A stretch of 64,000 bases of DNA. Origin: Antedon bifida (lineage: Eukaryota > Echinodermata > Crinoidea > Comatulida > Antedonidae). The position numbers and the translations under genes were made by a program. Positions 38,570 through 49,591 of this stretch are shown here, piece by piece. Where the stretch lies: assembly GCA_963402885.1 (NCBI GenBank), contig OY727101.1:21800417-21864416 (forward strand), written 5' to 3'. Position 1 is the stretch's first letter; each line of letters opens with the position of its first letter. Below the pieces are notes generated by a model. The model did not search any database. It saw only the letters and a list, made by a program, of their open reading frames with translations, and was not told the DNA's origin.

Positions 38570-38837
38570 GAAGTGGAGTTGTGGCTGGGTGGTTATGATG
38601 CTTGGCTACCACTACAAGGGTCCTGGGTTCAAGTCCCGTCACATGTTGGGATTTTTTCTAAGGACAAAATTACAACTCCACTCCCAAAGACTTAATAATA
38701 CTTAATAAGACTTTGTTTATGTAGAACATCTTGTGTATATGTTTGTCTTGTGAACCCCTGAGGGTCCCTAATGATCAGCAATTGCTGGATGGATCACCCT
38801 CAATAAATATAGTACAAAAAAACAAAAAAACAAAAAA
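38570..38837 (+). mobile_element. tRNA-derived SINE with A-rich tail
   Basis: The head GTTGTGGCTGGGTGGTTATG (38579-38598) contains a tRNA A box, and GGGTTCAAGTCCC (38625-38637) a near-perfect B box, about 45 nt apart as in tRNAs. The body of about 170 bp ends GGATCACCCTCAATAAATAT and an A/CA-rich tail. AAAACAGT flanks both sides (38562-38569 and 38838-38845), fitting a target-site duplication. This family differs from the TGGCCGAG-headed SINEs elsewhere in the window. Confidence 0.8.
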
Positions 38838-39045
38838 AAAACAGTAAACTAGGACTAACTAGATAATTGAAATTAAGTAGTTAAATATGTCTTAATTGTA
38901 TTTGTTGTTTTTTATTATAATAAAATTATTAAGTTCAAAATATTTCAATTATGTATATACAGTTGAAACATGAGTGGGATATTGCATCATTGATGCTCTT
39001 ATTTATATTACTACTAGGCCACATATAAAAAATACTTGTGTTGCC

Positions 39046-39282
39046 GAGTCGAGTGGCCAAGCAGTTAAGGCAGGGCCACTGCAAACCATACAGTAGCTAT
39101 ACAATTAGTACATGTTCAAGTCACTTCTCTACCATTGTTCTGGTAGTAGAACAAGTCTTCTCAGATAAGGCTGGCTCAGATATCTGGCTTGTGTGCACTG
39201 TAAAGAACCCAGTTCATCTTTCGAAAGAGTAGTGACTTACTCTGGTGTACTGGTTCATTCAGTCCCTGTTGTTGTGTACAGA
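39046..39282 (+). mobile_element. tRNA-Ser/Leu-like SINE, copy 3
   Basis: The head GAGTGGCCAAGCAGTTAAGG retains the tRNA-Ser/Leu-like A box, and ATGTTCAAGTCAC is the B box. The body repeats the family blocks TACCATTGTTCTGGTAGTAG, AACAAGTCTTCTCAGATAAG, TGTGTGCACTGTAAAGAACC, TTCATCTTTCGAAAGAGTAG and CTGGTGTACTGGT. The overlapping ORFs are translations of the SINE. Confidence 0.75.
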
Positions 39283-40561
39283 CACATTTGTTTGTTAGGC
39301 TGCAAGACACATGTTATTTCCCCCATATTTACATTTTCAATTCCCACAAAAACTCAGGAGGGGAGGGATTTTTTCCCATCTGCCAAAAAGTATATTTTTT
39401 CGATGTTGTTATGGTGGTCTTTGGTCGTGTGCAATTGATTAATTACTATCTAAATAAAAACAATGACTTTTGTTATTTCGAAGAGATTTTCGTCATTTAC
39501 TTTTTTTCTTTCCAAAAATTCAAGTGAGGGAGGTGACACTAAACAAGTAGGCCTTATATCAGAAAGTTTAAAATGCCCTACTGTTCAATTAATTAAAGTA
39601 TAATTCATATTCATGTATTATAATAAAACCTCGACCCAAGGTCATCCTTGAAAAAGTGTTTGTATACCAAAGTGTGGATCAAACCAGGGACCTCACTATA
39701 TACCCAGGTATGAATTAGCATATGAATAGGATCTGTGATAATAGGGAATTATGATTCTTTGGTAAATATGTGCGAAATCCAAACAGTTTATTGCCTACAG
39801 ACAAATAAGTCCACATCAGTGAACTGTGAGTCAGGTCATATTAGGTTGGAGTTGTGACCTGCAATGAGCAATATTTTATGATCATGGATGCTTTGTTTTC
39901 AACGACGACTAACAATATGAAGAAGACTTCTTCACCTGAACATTTGTATGTTACCATTTGGATTTCTTACTTTGTGGCCAGGCCATGTTGACTTAGTAAA
40001 TTTTGTGATTAATGTACCAGCATATTTTTATTTTCAAGGTTAAACCGGATTGTACAGTAAACGGTGTTTATATTTTATTTTGTATCTGTTTGCTTTCAAA
40101 CTGTTCACTGAGTTTGAAACTAAATATTATTATGTATATATTTTGGAAAATGATTTACCTAGTTTAGGCCTTTAGTGTTTTCTTGATGTTTCTCCACAGT
40201 AATTCTCAAACCAATTCTTTCATAATAACTAGATTTTAACTTGTCACTGTAGATGATCTGCACAAATGCAATGTCTGAACATACATGCTTGCAAATTTTA
40301 TAGGAAAGATTTGAAAATAAAACGCCTTAAAAAAGGCCTAACTAAGCTTTTTCTGCATAATAAATAAATAATACATACATGTACAATGTATATTTCTCTA
40401 ATGTTCATAGTTTTCATTCCTTTATATTTATATTTATTTATTTTATTTTTGTTATTGCTAAACTTCATATTCTTCTTTCTGCCTGTTTATTTAATCTTTT
40501 GATTTAGCTTTTGCTTTTTTATTTCCAAATTGAAAGGCAAATTACTGGAAAATATTATATA

Positions 40562-40712
40562 AAATATTTATCTGTATAAAATTCTTTACGTTAAACCAGT
40601 AATACAGTAGATACATGTTTTGACTTGTTGTCAACAAATCTTCATCTGGCAATGAAACGTCACACGTACGTATCTATTACTAGTTTAATGTAAAGAATTG
40701 TATAGATATTTA
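40562..40712. mobile_element. Inverted-repeat remnant, Penelope-like
   Basis: The left arm TTCTTTACGTTAAACCAGTA (from 40582) is inverted near 40677-40700 as TACTAGTTTAATGTAAAGAA. Between them, the minus strand reads CCAGATGAAGATTTGTTG... (40658 leftwards), similar to 43670-43640. The GATGAAG-(short stem)-AAAC layout is common in Penelope-like termini, but CAGATGA rather than CTGATGA argues against an active ribozyme. Confidence 0.4.
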
Positions 40713-41639
40713 ATATAAAACATTTTCGAAGATATAATATTCAGTTGTACAGTTATTAGGCATAGGTGCTCTACCTTTAATATATATAATCTTTGTAGTA
40801 GTAGATCTGAACCAGATCAAGAATTAATTTTTTGGGAGGTGTAAAAATTCTTAAATATTGCATATTAAATCAATATTAAAAAATTAAGAATACAGAATTA
40901 AATAAAATAATCTTGATTATTCAATTAAAATATAATAATTAAGTTTTGTATGATAAGATGGTCAGTAGTGTGATGTGCAACATCAGGAGACACTAATATT
41001 GCCTTTATTTCCCTTGTGAAAAACTATTGTATAGAACAATTACTACAGCAAGTGAACCATTCCAGCCACCATTAAGGTTTGCCATTAACGTTTGCATTTG
41101 ACTTATTGCCGACTCACTTCAAAGCGGCTTGCTTGATATGTCGCATTAATATGGCGCATCCAGTGTTGGCCAATCTGGTGTTCACATCTAAATAAATGTA
41201 TCTTGAATAAACAGTCTAATAAAGCTAAATTAAGCAGCACAAATTCATTGCTGATTATACAGACAGGAATGATAGAATAAAAGCCATTTTCAGGTGCAAT
41301 TTATAATCTACTGTTACATTTTAGTCTATTGCTCTGTTTGTATTCTTTATTTCTGTTTGATTATAGACAGAATGTAGAAGTAAAATTGATGCAATATGGA
41401 TGTTTACAGAAAATGATTAAGAACAGACAGTGAAATTGGCATCATTATAAGTTAACCTAGTTTTTGTTCCAGCGGTTAACAACCGAGCAAAATCAGTCAA
41501 CAGCAAATAACATTCAACCATTCATTGTTATAGTTATACACTTTGTTTCATTTAGAAAACTTTAAACAAAAAATGACTTCTCATCTAATTGATGTGACTT
41601 GCTTTATCTTACAATTACATGAAATACATTCAAATTTAT

Positions 41640-42013
41640 TGTCACCAAATTTATTCAAACTTCAGGAGTGTTTTTAGGAGGAAAGGAAATTTATTCAAAG
41701 CAGGCGTTTATTAGCAGGAGAATTTTATTTTTATGTGCAATATGGTATAATCAAATAAATACTCCTTATACTGTATGTAGTAAAATATGAAAAAAAATTA
41801 TATTGTAAAAATTGTATCAAAATACAAAAAGTCTACAAATAGAATTGTATAATAAATATTGTATGTATAAGTATATGTGGAGGGGCGTTTATTTGAGGGG
41901 GAGCATTTCTTCCGTCATGAGGTAGTTTGTGGTGGGGCTATCTAAAAATAGACGCCCCAGGATGTGGGGAAATGCTATATGGGAGAAGTTTATTCAAATA
42001 AATGTGGTATTCA
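41640..42013. mobile_element. Degenerate MITE of the AATAAACGCCCC family
   Basis: Repeated GGCGTTTATT words at 41704 and 41884, GACGCCCC at 41951, and a right end TTTATTCAAATAAATGTGGT (41991-42010) resemble the better element at 44011-44160. Boundaries are poor. Confidence 0.4.
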
Positions 42014-43429
42014 CAATTAGCAGCAGGCTGGCAGGTCTGTTAAATCTTGTCTTTACCTGTCTCTCAGCTGCAGATTTATACAATGAAAAAAATGACAGAT
42101 GCAGAAGTTTGGACATGTGGAAAATGTAAAGTTAAATGGTTTTTTTTTCAATGGGCAGACTTTCTATAGCTCACAGGTCATTGTATAAACTTGAAATGTG
42201 GGTTAAAAAGTACAGTTAAAGGTCTTTCACATGACCAATGTCCACACATATGGGATTAAAGTAATGCTTGTTGTATAGTATTTGAACTTTCAGCTTAAAT
42301 GTAGGTTCTACTAATGTGCAACATACTGATTAAAGACAAATAAGAGAATGACAAAGAAAATTTTACAGAAAGCGCTATTAGGCAGTTAAATTCAAGAGGA
42401 CGGTAGCATTAGGAAACTGTATCACATGTAAGCTTATAGTTTACTACGGCTGAAAAATGGGAAAATTTGTAAATTCGGACTGGGAATGAGCAAACCCCAA
42501 AGCACGTCTGGGAGAAGAGTCTATGAGATGTGTGCAGGCAGTTATAGTCTGTAAGACCTGTTTAATTAACAATGATTTTAGTTTAAAAAAACTATGTCGC
42601 TCGATCGGTTGGTCGGTAAACACTAACTTGAGCTCGCGACTGCAGCCATGTGTATGGCCTTGTTCTTTTGGCTGTCACTATCATTGAATAATGGTCAAAA
42701 CAATCCTTCCTCTATGGTAAATTATTAGAAAATTTATTATTATTATTAGAAAATTTTGTTTCTGGAATGTTGGCATAATGTGTGTAACTAGGGAAAACAT
42801 GATTACTACTGATTGATAAACAAAAATAATTGATAATAAATAATTATTTCTTGCATTATTAAATAGAATGTCAATAAAAAAAAAGGCATCATTTAATGAA
42901 GAAAGAATGATAATACTGTTCTGTCAACTTGTAGTTGTGCAACATGTTTTTAGTTTATGCTAAACAGGTACGAGCAATTGTACGAACATTTTGATGATGG
43001 CATCATCACGTACGCGTGATCGTCTGGTCATTACGGTCGTTGCTCTTCTCAGACGAGCTGGAAACTTCTACTCTTACTGCTTTGAGATTTTATCAAAGCA
43101 AAACAATCAAATAAATTTCCTGTTACTATTGCACCTGAACCCCAATAAAGCGTTTCACCACAAGTCCATGACATTTGACAGTCACATATTAGTGAGCCAT
43201 TCTATGCCTAGTTTAGGCCCATGTGTGGCAAGTGCTGATTTATTAAACATCAATGATCATTACTTGACCATAGCTAGGCAGCTGAAGTCATAGGTTGCTA
43301 GGCAGGCCAGGTAGAGGTATGTTATCTTGAGCCTTGGTTCCAAAACAGAAACCGACAATCAGGCACATACACACGATCGGTGGGTTCAATTTTGTTTGTT
43401 TGTTTGAACTGTTCGTTTTTTTGTAGTAG

Positions 43430-43670
43430 TAGTACCTTCGAATAAACAGCCCCAACAAATGTCGTTTGGAATAAATGCCCCCTCGTTACTTAGGTAGAAT
43501 ATAGTTGATTATACATATTACCAAATTACATCCTAAAAAATAAACACCGCCTTGAATTGAATAAGAGAAGCGCTTAACCATATTTGTAATCTGTATATGA
43601 TTCTTTACGTTAAACCATGAATATGTGTGCGACGTTTCCAACAAGTCTTCATCTGGCAATTACTAGATGT
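43430..43670. mobile_element. Composite of MITE and Penelope-like remnants
   Basis: TTCGAATAAACAGCCCCAAC (43437-43456) and GGAATAAATGCCCC match the AATAAACGCCCC MITE family. Immediately downstream, 43600-43665 (TTCTTTACGTTAAACCATGA ... CTTCATCTGGCAATTACTAG) matches the inverted-repeat remnant at 40562-40712. Confidence 0.4.
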
Positions 43671-44010
43671 TAGTGGTTGCTAGGAGTACTGTAACTTTGC
43701 TAGTTGTAGAACAGCGCTCCCTATTCGTAACCTTAGTCTGCGATTTTCCGAAGTTTGTAATGTTGCATGTTAAAGTCTGGTTAAAATTGTATCTTATAAA
43801 AAATGTTTAAATTTAATGCATGAGGACCAAATTCTATACAAAAGATAAACTGTCTGAGAAAGTGATTAAGTGCAGTGGTTAGAGGTCATTATTGATTTAA
43901 ACATTTTCACTTACAGATTAACATAAATTTTCAACATTTTCCAGCTGTTAGCTCTCTATTTTAATGTGTACTTTAAATGAAAAAAAAAAATAATGTTTAG
44001 AAAGAAGCAT

Positions 44011-44160
44011 ATACCGTATTTATTCGAATAAACGCCCCGGTGTGTTTATTGTTTAGGTGGCTTTTAAACGATGTTACAGTATATGGGGGCGTTTATTTCA
44101 AACGATGTTCTATGGGGGCGTTTATTCAAAGCATGGTGTTTATTCAAATAAATACGGTAT
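44011..44160. mobile_element. 150-bp MITE with TACCGTATTTATT termini
   Basis: The left end ATACCGTATTTATTCGAATA (44011-44030), then AACGCCCC, is mirrored at the right end by TATTCAAATAAATACGGTAT (44141-44160), whose reverse complement differs at one position. Internal GGGGGCGTTTATT is repeated. Single related ends are at 55401-55430 and in degenerate form at 41640 and 43430. Short length, no coding potential and long termini define a MITE. Confidence 0.75.
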
Positions 44161-45958
44161 AGTAATATTACAAGCTGTACTAGAAATAAAATGATATACT
44201 TATTAATATAGACCAACCAGATAGTTTTATGATATAAATTTGAAATTAGCCCATACAACTGTACTACATTTTTGCAATTAGTACCTTTTTTCTATTGCTG
44301 GATAACAGGCTTATTAGATGCTACATAAGACTGATAGATGTTTCATGTTTCTTGGTGTGTACTTTTGCATAATTTAAAATGAAATTCATCCATCTCTGTT
44401 AAATGCAGTTATTTTAAGTAGCAGCTAGTGTTGCTCGTCAGATTGTCTCCTATCAATCTAGCTTTTTATATCCCATTGCCTTATTTTTAATGTATTTTCA
44501 GTTTTATTGCATAATTCTGTTTTTAGGCTAATGGCCAGCAATTCTGCATTGTGGAGTAGGACATTAGTGAATGTGTCATGGATGGGTTGGTTTTTTTTTT
44601 TTTAGTCATTGTTAATTCATCCTAGACTGTTTCCTCCTGATTCCAATGCTATAAGTATAAAAATATTTTCTTTTGAGATAATCACTAACAAAGAAACAAT
44701 TGTTTTAATCAACAATTCAATACATTGATGTGCAGCAGCTTTCTTGTCAGTATTATAATTTACAACTTTGTTTGTTCATACAGCCTTACACATTGGAATG
44801 CAATGCATACAAATTAAATATGTATCATTTCTTATTTCTACTTATAGTCTGACAATTACACACACAAAATACAACATATACAATATTTTCTATATTCTTT
44901 TATTTATTGCACGAACAATATCAGTTGCCCATAATGTTAATATCAACAATAAATAATAAATATAATTCTAATGATTTTTTAAAAACTTGTCAGATTATGA
45001 TATAGATTATTTATAGGCAGCTATTTTTAACTGTGAATTTTAAATTGCCATAACAAGTTGTTGAAGTTGTTATAACTTTAGAGGTTTTTATTAGCATATA
45101 ATACTCCTGTACAAGATTCTTTTTGTCACTGGAGTTTTACTAATTATATCTTGTACCATAATATAAGGTATAACAATTAATTGCCTATACTTTGTACACT
45201 ATTTCCTAATTGATGTTTTAAGAGGAATACGTACAATAAAAATATCTATCTAGCCTTACAAGTAATAATTACTCTGAAAAGATTAATTTTCTGTGTCAAA
45301 TTTAATGGCCCATCACTTCAATTTATTCCTACTGCAAATGGTAGTTGTGCACACACAATACTGTAGCATTATGATGGGTGACATAAGACTATAGATTGTT
45401 GTTTAATCCTAATAGTTTTACTTTCCATTGATTTAAAGTAATGCATAACTGCTGCACATCTCAATGACATAAATTAATTTCTTTTCTTGATATTTATAAC
45501 CGATGATAATAAGCCAAATCGAACAAAGCATGTGATTTGTAAAAGCCTGAACAAGTAATAATTGATAGTATTGCAGATCTCTCAGCGATTAGTTTGAGTA
45601 TCTTTTGAATTAATTTATTAGTATTCATACACATTCAAATCCTGGTTTCATCGTTGAACCTACTATCAGTCAATTTAGAATTTAAACTGAAAAATGAAAG
45701 AAAAAACACCTTATGCATGTGTAACTCAAAAAGTGATTTTAACCTTCAGTCGAAAACCAACCAAGATACAACCACAATTAGCAGGCCAACAGCATACCTG
45801 TACCTTAGGCTTACGACAGCGAATTAGCTAAACATCAAATATATTTTCAGGTTTTTAATTTTTACTTAGAAAATGTATTCTGCTTCAAATAGTAGAAGTA
45901 TGCCATTCTATCCTTCATAGTATTTTTATTCCTCTATATTGTAAATAAAAAAAAGGAG

Positions 45959-45973
45959 AGGTCATTCAGGTCA
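45959..45973 (+). promoter_or_regulatory. Perfect DR3 nuclear-receptor response element
   Basis: AGGTCA-TTC-AGGTCA: two perfect consensus hexamers in direct repeat with a 3-nt spacer, the classical VDR/RXR and PXR/RXR site. It lies 176 bp before the receptor's DNA-binding-domain exon acceptor. An alternative promoter here could make a short receptor starting at the ATG at 46160. Binding and autoregulation are inference; the sequence match is direct. Confidence 0.4.
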
Positions 45974-46159
45974 TCATAAAAATAGTATCTTGATAAATAA
46001 AACAAACTTATATTAATTTGTTATCAAAGTAGTACATGGTAAATATTTTTCTCATATATTCCAATATTATTACAGTATGGTGTGTTCTTTTAAGAACTAA
46101 ATTACTTTCAAGTTAAAATTGCTTTAAATATTTTAACTTTTTCTTGCAGGTTTGAAAAA

Positions 46160-49100
46160 ATGTCTGTGGACTACACGAAACAGAAGTGCCTTGTGTGCGG
46201 AGACAAGGCAAGTGGTCTCCACTACACTGTCATCTCCTGTGAAAGTTGCAAGAGTTTTTTTGGCAGGAAGATTAAAAGCAAAGCAAAGTTTACATGTGAA
46301 GCTAATGGAAACTGTGTGATGGATTTGTACACACGTCGTCATTGTCCTGCTTGTCGTTTAAAAAAATGTCTTGATGTAGGAATGAAACCAGAACGTAAGA
46401 TTTTTTCTCTGTACTTCTGTTTATTTAAAATCCATTCTGTTCTCTTGAATAATAACTGCCTAAAGGCACAGCTAAAAAAAATCATTCATCATAATTTCTT
46501 TCTTAACTATTAAGTAAACTTTTAGTTCACAATCCAACTATTCTTGTTTTTGCCAACTGAGGGTGGTGTTCAGGTGTGCATGTTGAAATTCATATTTCAG
46601 AGTTCAATGATTTCTAGTATCACCAAATCCCTTCGGATGTTATTTATAGTGTTCTGGCTGAATTCCCGAACTGACAACCACCAAGCACATTCCATGTCAA
46701 TTAATATTATAATGTTTAAGATAAGGTAGTTTAGTTAATTGATTTTTATCTAAAGAATATTGTTATTGTATAGTGATAATAATAATAATAATAATGTAAT
46801 AACATTTTCTTATGAATTAAATATTGCATGTTGGGAAGGTTGGTAGAAAAACTATGTTAAAATAGAAAGATCACTACTACTAATATTTCTTTTCTCGTTT
46901 AACTTGGTTATTATGTTATTGGAAATAAAAACCTTGAACTTTTAAACTGAGTATTAGTAGCTGTAGTGGTAGTAGAATTCTATTGTTAAATACATGGGAC
47001 TTCCATGATTGCTTTCACAATCATATGGGCTTGTCAGTTCCTGTATCTTATTATTTAGATTTACTACAACTACCTGGAAATCCTGAATTTATAGAAGCAT
47101 ACTGTATATACCTGGAATTTACTCTTATCTCAAACCATCTGCTGCTTTAATTTTTTTTGCAAATCATTTGGTATAAACTATATAAACCAGTAAAAGATAG
47201 TTGTAGGTACTTTTAATGATCAACACCTACGAATAAAGTAACATTTACATAAATAATGTTTATTCTTTAAAGGTTTACATTGGTAAATATAAATATATTT
47301 TACATATACAATGGAAACGAATTAAAACATTTTTTTAATATCCTATAGGTGTTTGGGATGAGAAAAGGCTTGAAACTCGTAAGCCCTTAGAAAGAAAGAA
47401 CAAAAAGAAACAAAACCATCAACAACAACAGCAACAACAAGCACACCAACAGCAGCAACATCAACAGCAATCTCCACAGCAGACTGTTAGCCCTCAACCA
47501 TGTCAAGGCCCTGTCAATTCCATACAAACAATGAGAGATGAAAAGTTTCCTAAATTGTTGCCAGACCAAGAAGAACTTATACGCTGCTTAGAAAAGGCTA
47601 AAGTTTCTGCAAAAACATCAAATAAAGTTCATCAAGTACGTAATTATTTTTGTTAGAATTATAATAGCATGTGCTTATTTCAAAACGGATTAAACCATTT
47701 TGTTATTGACCACATTTCTGCTACAGTAAAGTAAACATTTATATCAGTGGGTCAATGAAAATGCAACCGGCTCATTTTAATTATTAAATTTGTTTTAGAT
47801 TGTTATATACTGTAATCGTAATCTATATTTGAAAATCCTTATAAAATGAGGGGTTATTTATTTATTTACTTGTTTATTAATATGAAGAGTTACTAATGAA
47901 AACATAAGAGTCACCTTCAACTCATGAAATCTTTGTTTTGAGAAAATCAACAACAGCAGTGACAATTAACACGACAAGACTCATTGGATAAAACTCCTCA
48001 ATGGTGAATTTGTTGGAAAGATATATATCACTACAGCATGTGGTACATAATATTTATATACAAAATGTTGAAGCGTTCATTTTACAAAACTATGTTGTCA
48101 TATGAAATATACATCAATTATTACTGGTTTTTTTGCAGCCTAATGGTAGATTTGATGAAATTTTGGAAAAAATGAAGACATCATTGGATTTAGGAAGTCA
48201 AACCAGCAATGGACTTCAATCACTTTTTGGATCAAAGGGCTTTACATTAAATGGTTTTAAACCAGATGGTAAAATGAGAATTTCAAATTCTCAAAATTGT
48301 CCTTTGAACTTGTCAATGTCTGGAGAAGATGGTATTATGAATGATGTTGATGTTACAAGAATGATGCCATCAGGTTATGTTAATGGACAAAATCATACTG
48401 GCGGACTATCTGTAAAACAAGAAGTCATGGGCCATACTGATATTGATTTTGGAATGGGAGGTATGCCAGAGATAGACCCTAACAACCCTCCAGATTCACT
48501 TTTGTATAACATGACTCTAATGGGCTGTGTTATCCGTCAAACTGTTGCATTTACAAAGGGAATTCCAATGTTTCGAGACTTAACATATGAGGATCAGGCT
48601 GTTTTAATTAAAAATGCAATTCTTGAGGTATTAATATTAAGATGTGCAGAATGTTTTGTTCCTGAAAAGAATGCCGTTATTGACGATATTACTGGCAGTG
48701 AGTGGAGCTATGATGCAATGATGTCATCAGGATTTGGAACGTCAGCAGAACCTACACTGAAATTTGTTCAAACTGTGAATGCGATGAATTTGACAAAAGA
48801 AGAATATGCATTATTACAAGCCATAACTATAATATCACCTGGTACGTATAGTATAATATTTTTGTTCTGTTTGTTTTTTGGGGGAGTTTTTTTTACTGCC
48901 TTTAACATACCGTATATTTCGGTGTATAAGTCTCACTTTTGACACACAAATTTGACCTCTAAATTAAGGGTGCGTCTTATACACCGAACATAAATGCCTC
49001 ACCACACAGATTGTACATATCGTCACCTCGTTGGCTAGGCAATTGATGTGTGGCTAAAGTTTTGATTGCGATGTAATGTAAAATCTTGTGTGAACTGTGA

Positions 49101-49591
49101 CGCGAGCTCGGTAACATCTGATATGAAGGAAACCCCGGACTGCGCTGAATTTCTTTGGATCATCATTGCGATGTACAGTACCCTCCAAATTACAATGCCA
49201 TTTCTAGGGAACTACAGGTCCTGGTTCCTAAAATTGTCTTACCTCAGCCCCAACCATGAACGCTGGCATAGATAGAACTGACCTGAAGTTGCCTCTTTAT
49301 TTTTTGAATAAAACAGCTGCATTTAACTGAACATTTATCTTTACAGATCGTCCAGATCTTATGGAGAAAGAGAAAATAGAAGACATTCAGAGGCCAATGG
49401 TAATGACGTTGCAGAACTTATGTAAAATTACGCATCCAGATGACAAGCTCCTGTTTGCAAAGTTGATCATGAAATTGACAGATGTTCGAGAAGTGGTTAC
49501 ACGGCACATCAGTGATATTATGCAGATGAAACTTCCAGACAATCAATTTGAACAAATTTTCCCACTCATCAATGAAATATTTAGTCTTTGA
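46160..49591 (+). CDS. Nuclear receptor, NR1 class (VDR/PXR/LXR/FXR/HR96-like)
   Basis: A ligand-regulated transcription factor by family. Coding exons from the first in-exon ATG: 46160-46394 (exon opens at 46150), 47349-47635, 48139-48841, 49347-49591; all introns are GT-AG and phases agree, giving 489 residues. Residues 10-78 form the two zinc fingers (Cys 10, 13, 27, 30 and 46, 52, 62, 65). TRRHCPACRLKKCLDVGMK is typical of NR1. Residues 79-174 are a hinge with a Gln/His tract. Residues about 293-489 are the ligand-binding domain, with signature FTKGIPMFRDLTYEDQAVLI at 312-331, the SPDRP turn at the last exon junction, and AF-2 helix PLINEIFSL at the very C-terminus. The ligand-binding domain looks closest to NR1I/NR1H. 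The P-box is CESCKS and FFRR is FFGR, both unusual. The reading frame is open through the 46149 acceptor, so more N-terminal sequence is likely. Confidence 0.93.
47419..47490 (+). repeat. CAA/CAG tract coding polyglutamine/histidine in receptor hinge
   Basis: The hinge exon encodes NHQQQQQQQAHQQQQHQQQS (20 residues) from imperfect CAA/CAG/CAT codons. The impure codons make it relatively stable. Such tracts are common in transcription factors but vary between alleles. Confidence 0.85.
48908..49290. mobile_element. MITE-like insertion in the last receptor intron
   Basis: ATACCGTATATTTCGGTGTA (48908-48927) is a widespread animal MITE terminus. TTCGGTGTATAAGTC (48918-48932) is inverted at 48972-48988 as GCGTCTTATACACCGAA. 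The following 300 bp is GC-richer than the intron flanks and has a non-homologous 69-codon ORF (49066-49275), probably part of the insertion. Right boundary uncertain. Confidence 0.45.

Noticed and set aside
42991..43293. 100-codon + strand ORF
   Set aside because: No recognisable domain. The AT-rich half looks like noise, and the region borders MITE remnants.
48842..48941. Receptor exon extending past 48841
   Set aside because: The frame stays open for about 33 codons, but the sequence becomes Phe-rich and enters a MITE. The donor GTACGT and matching acceptor at 49346 restore the conserved SPDRP sequence.
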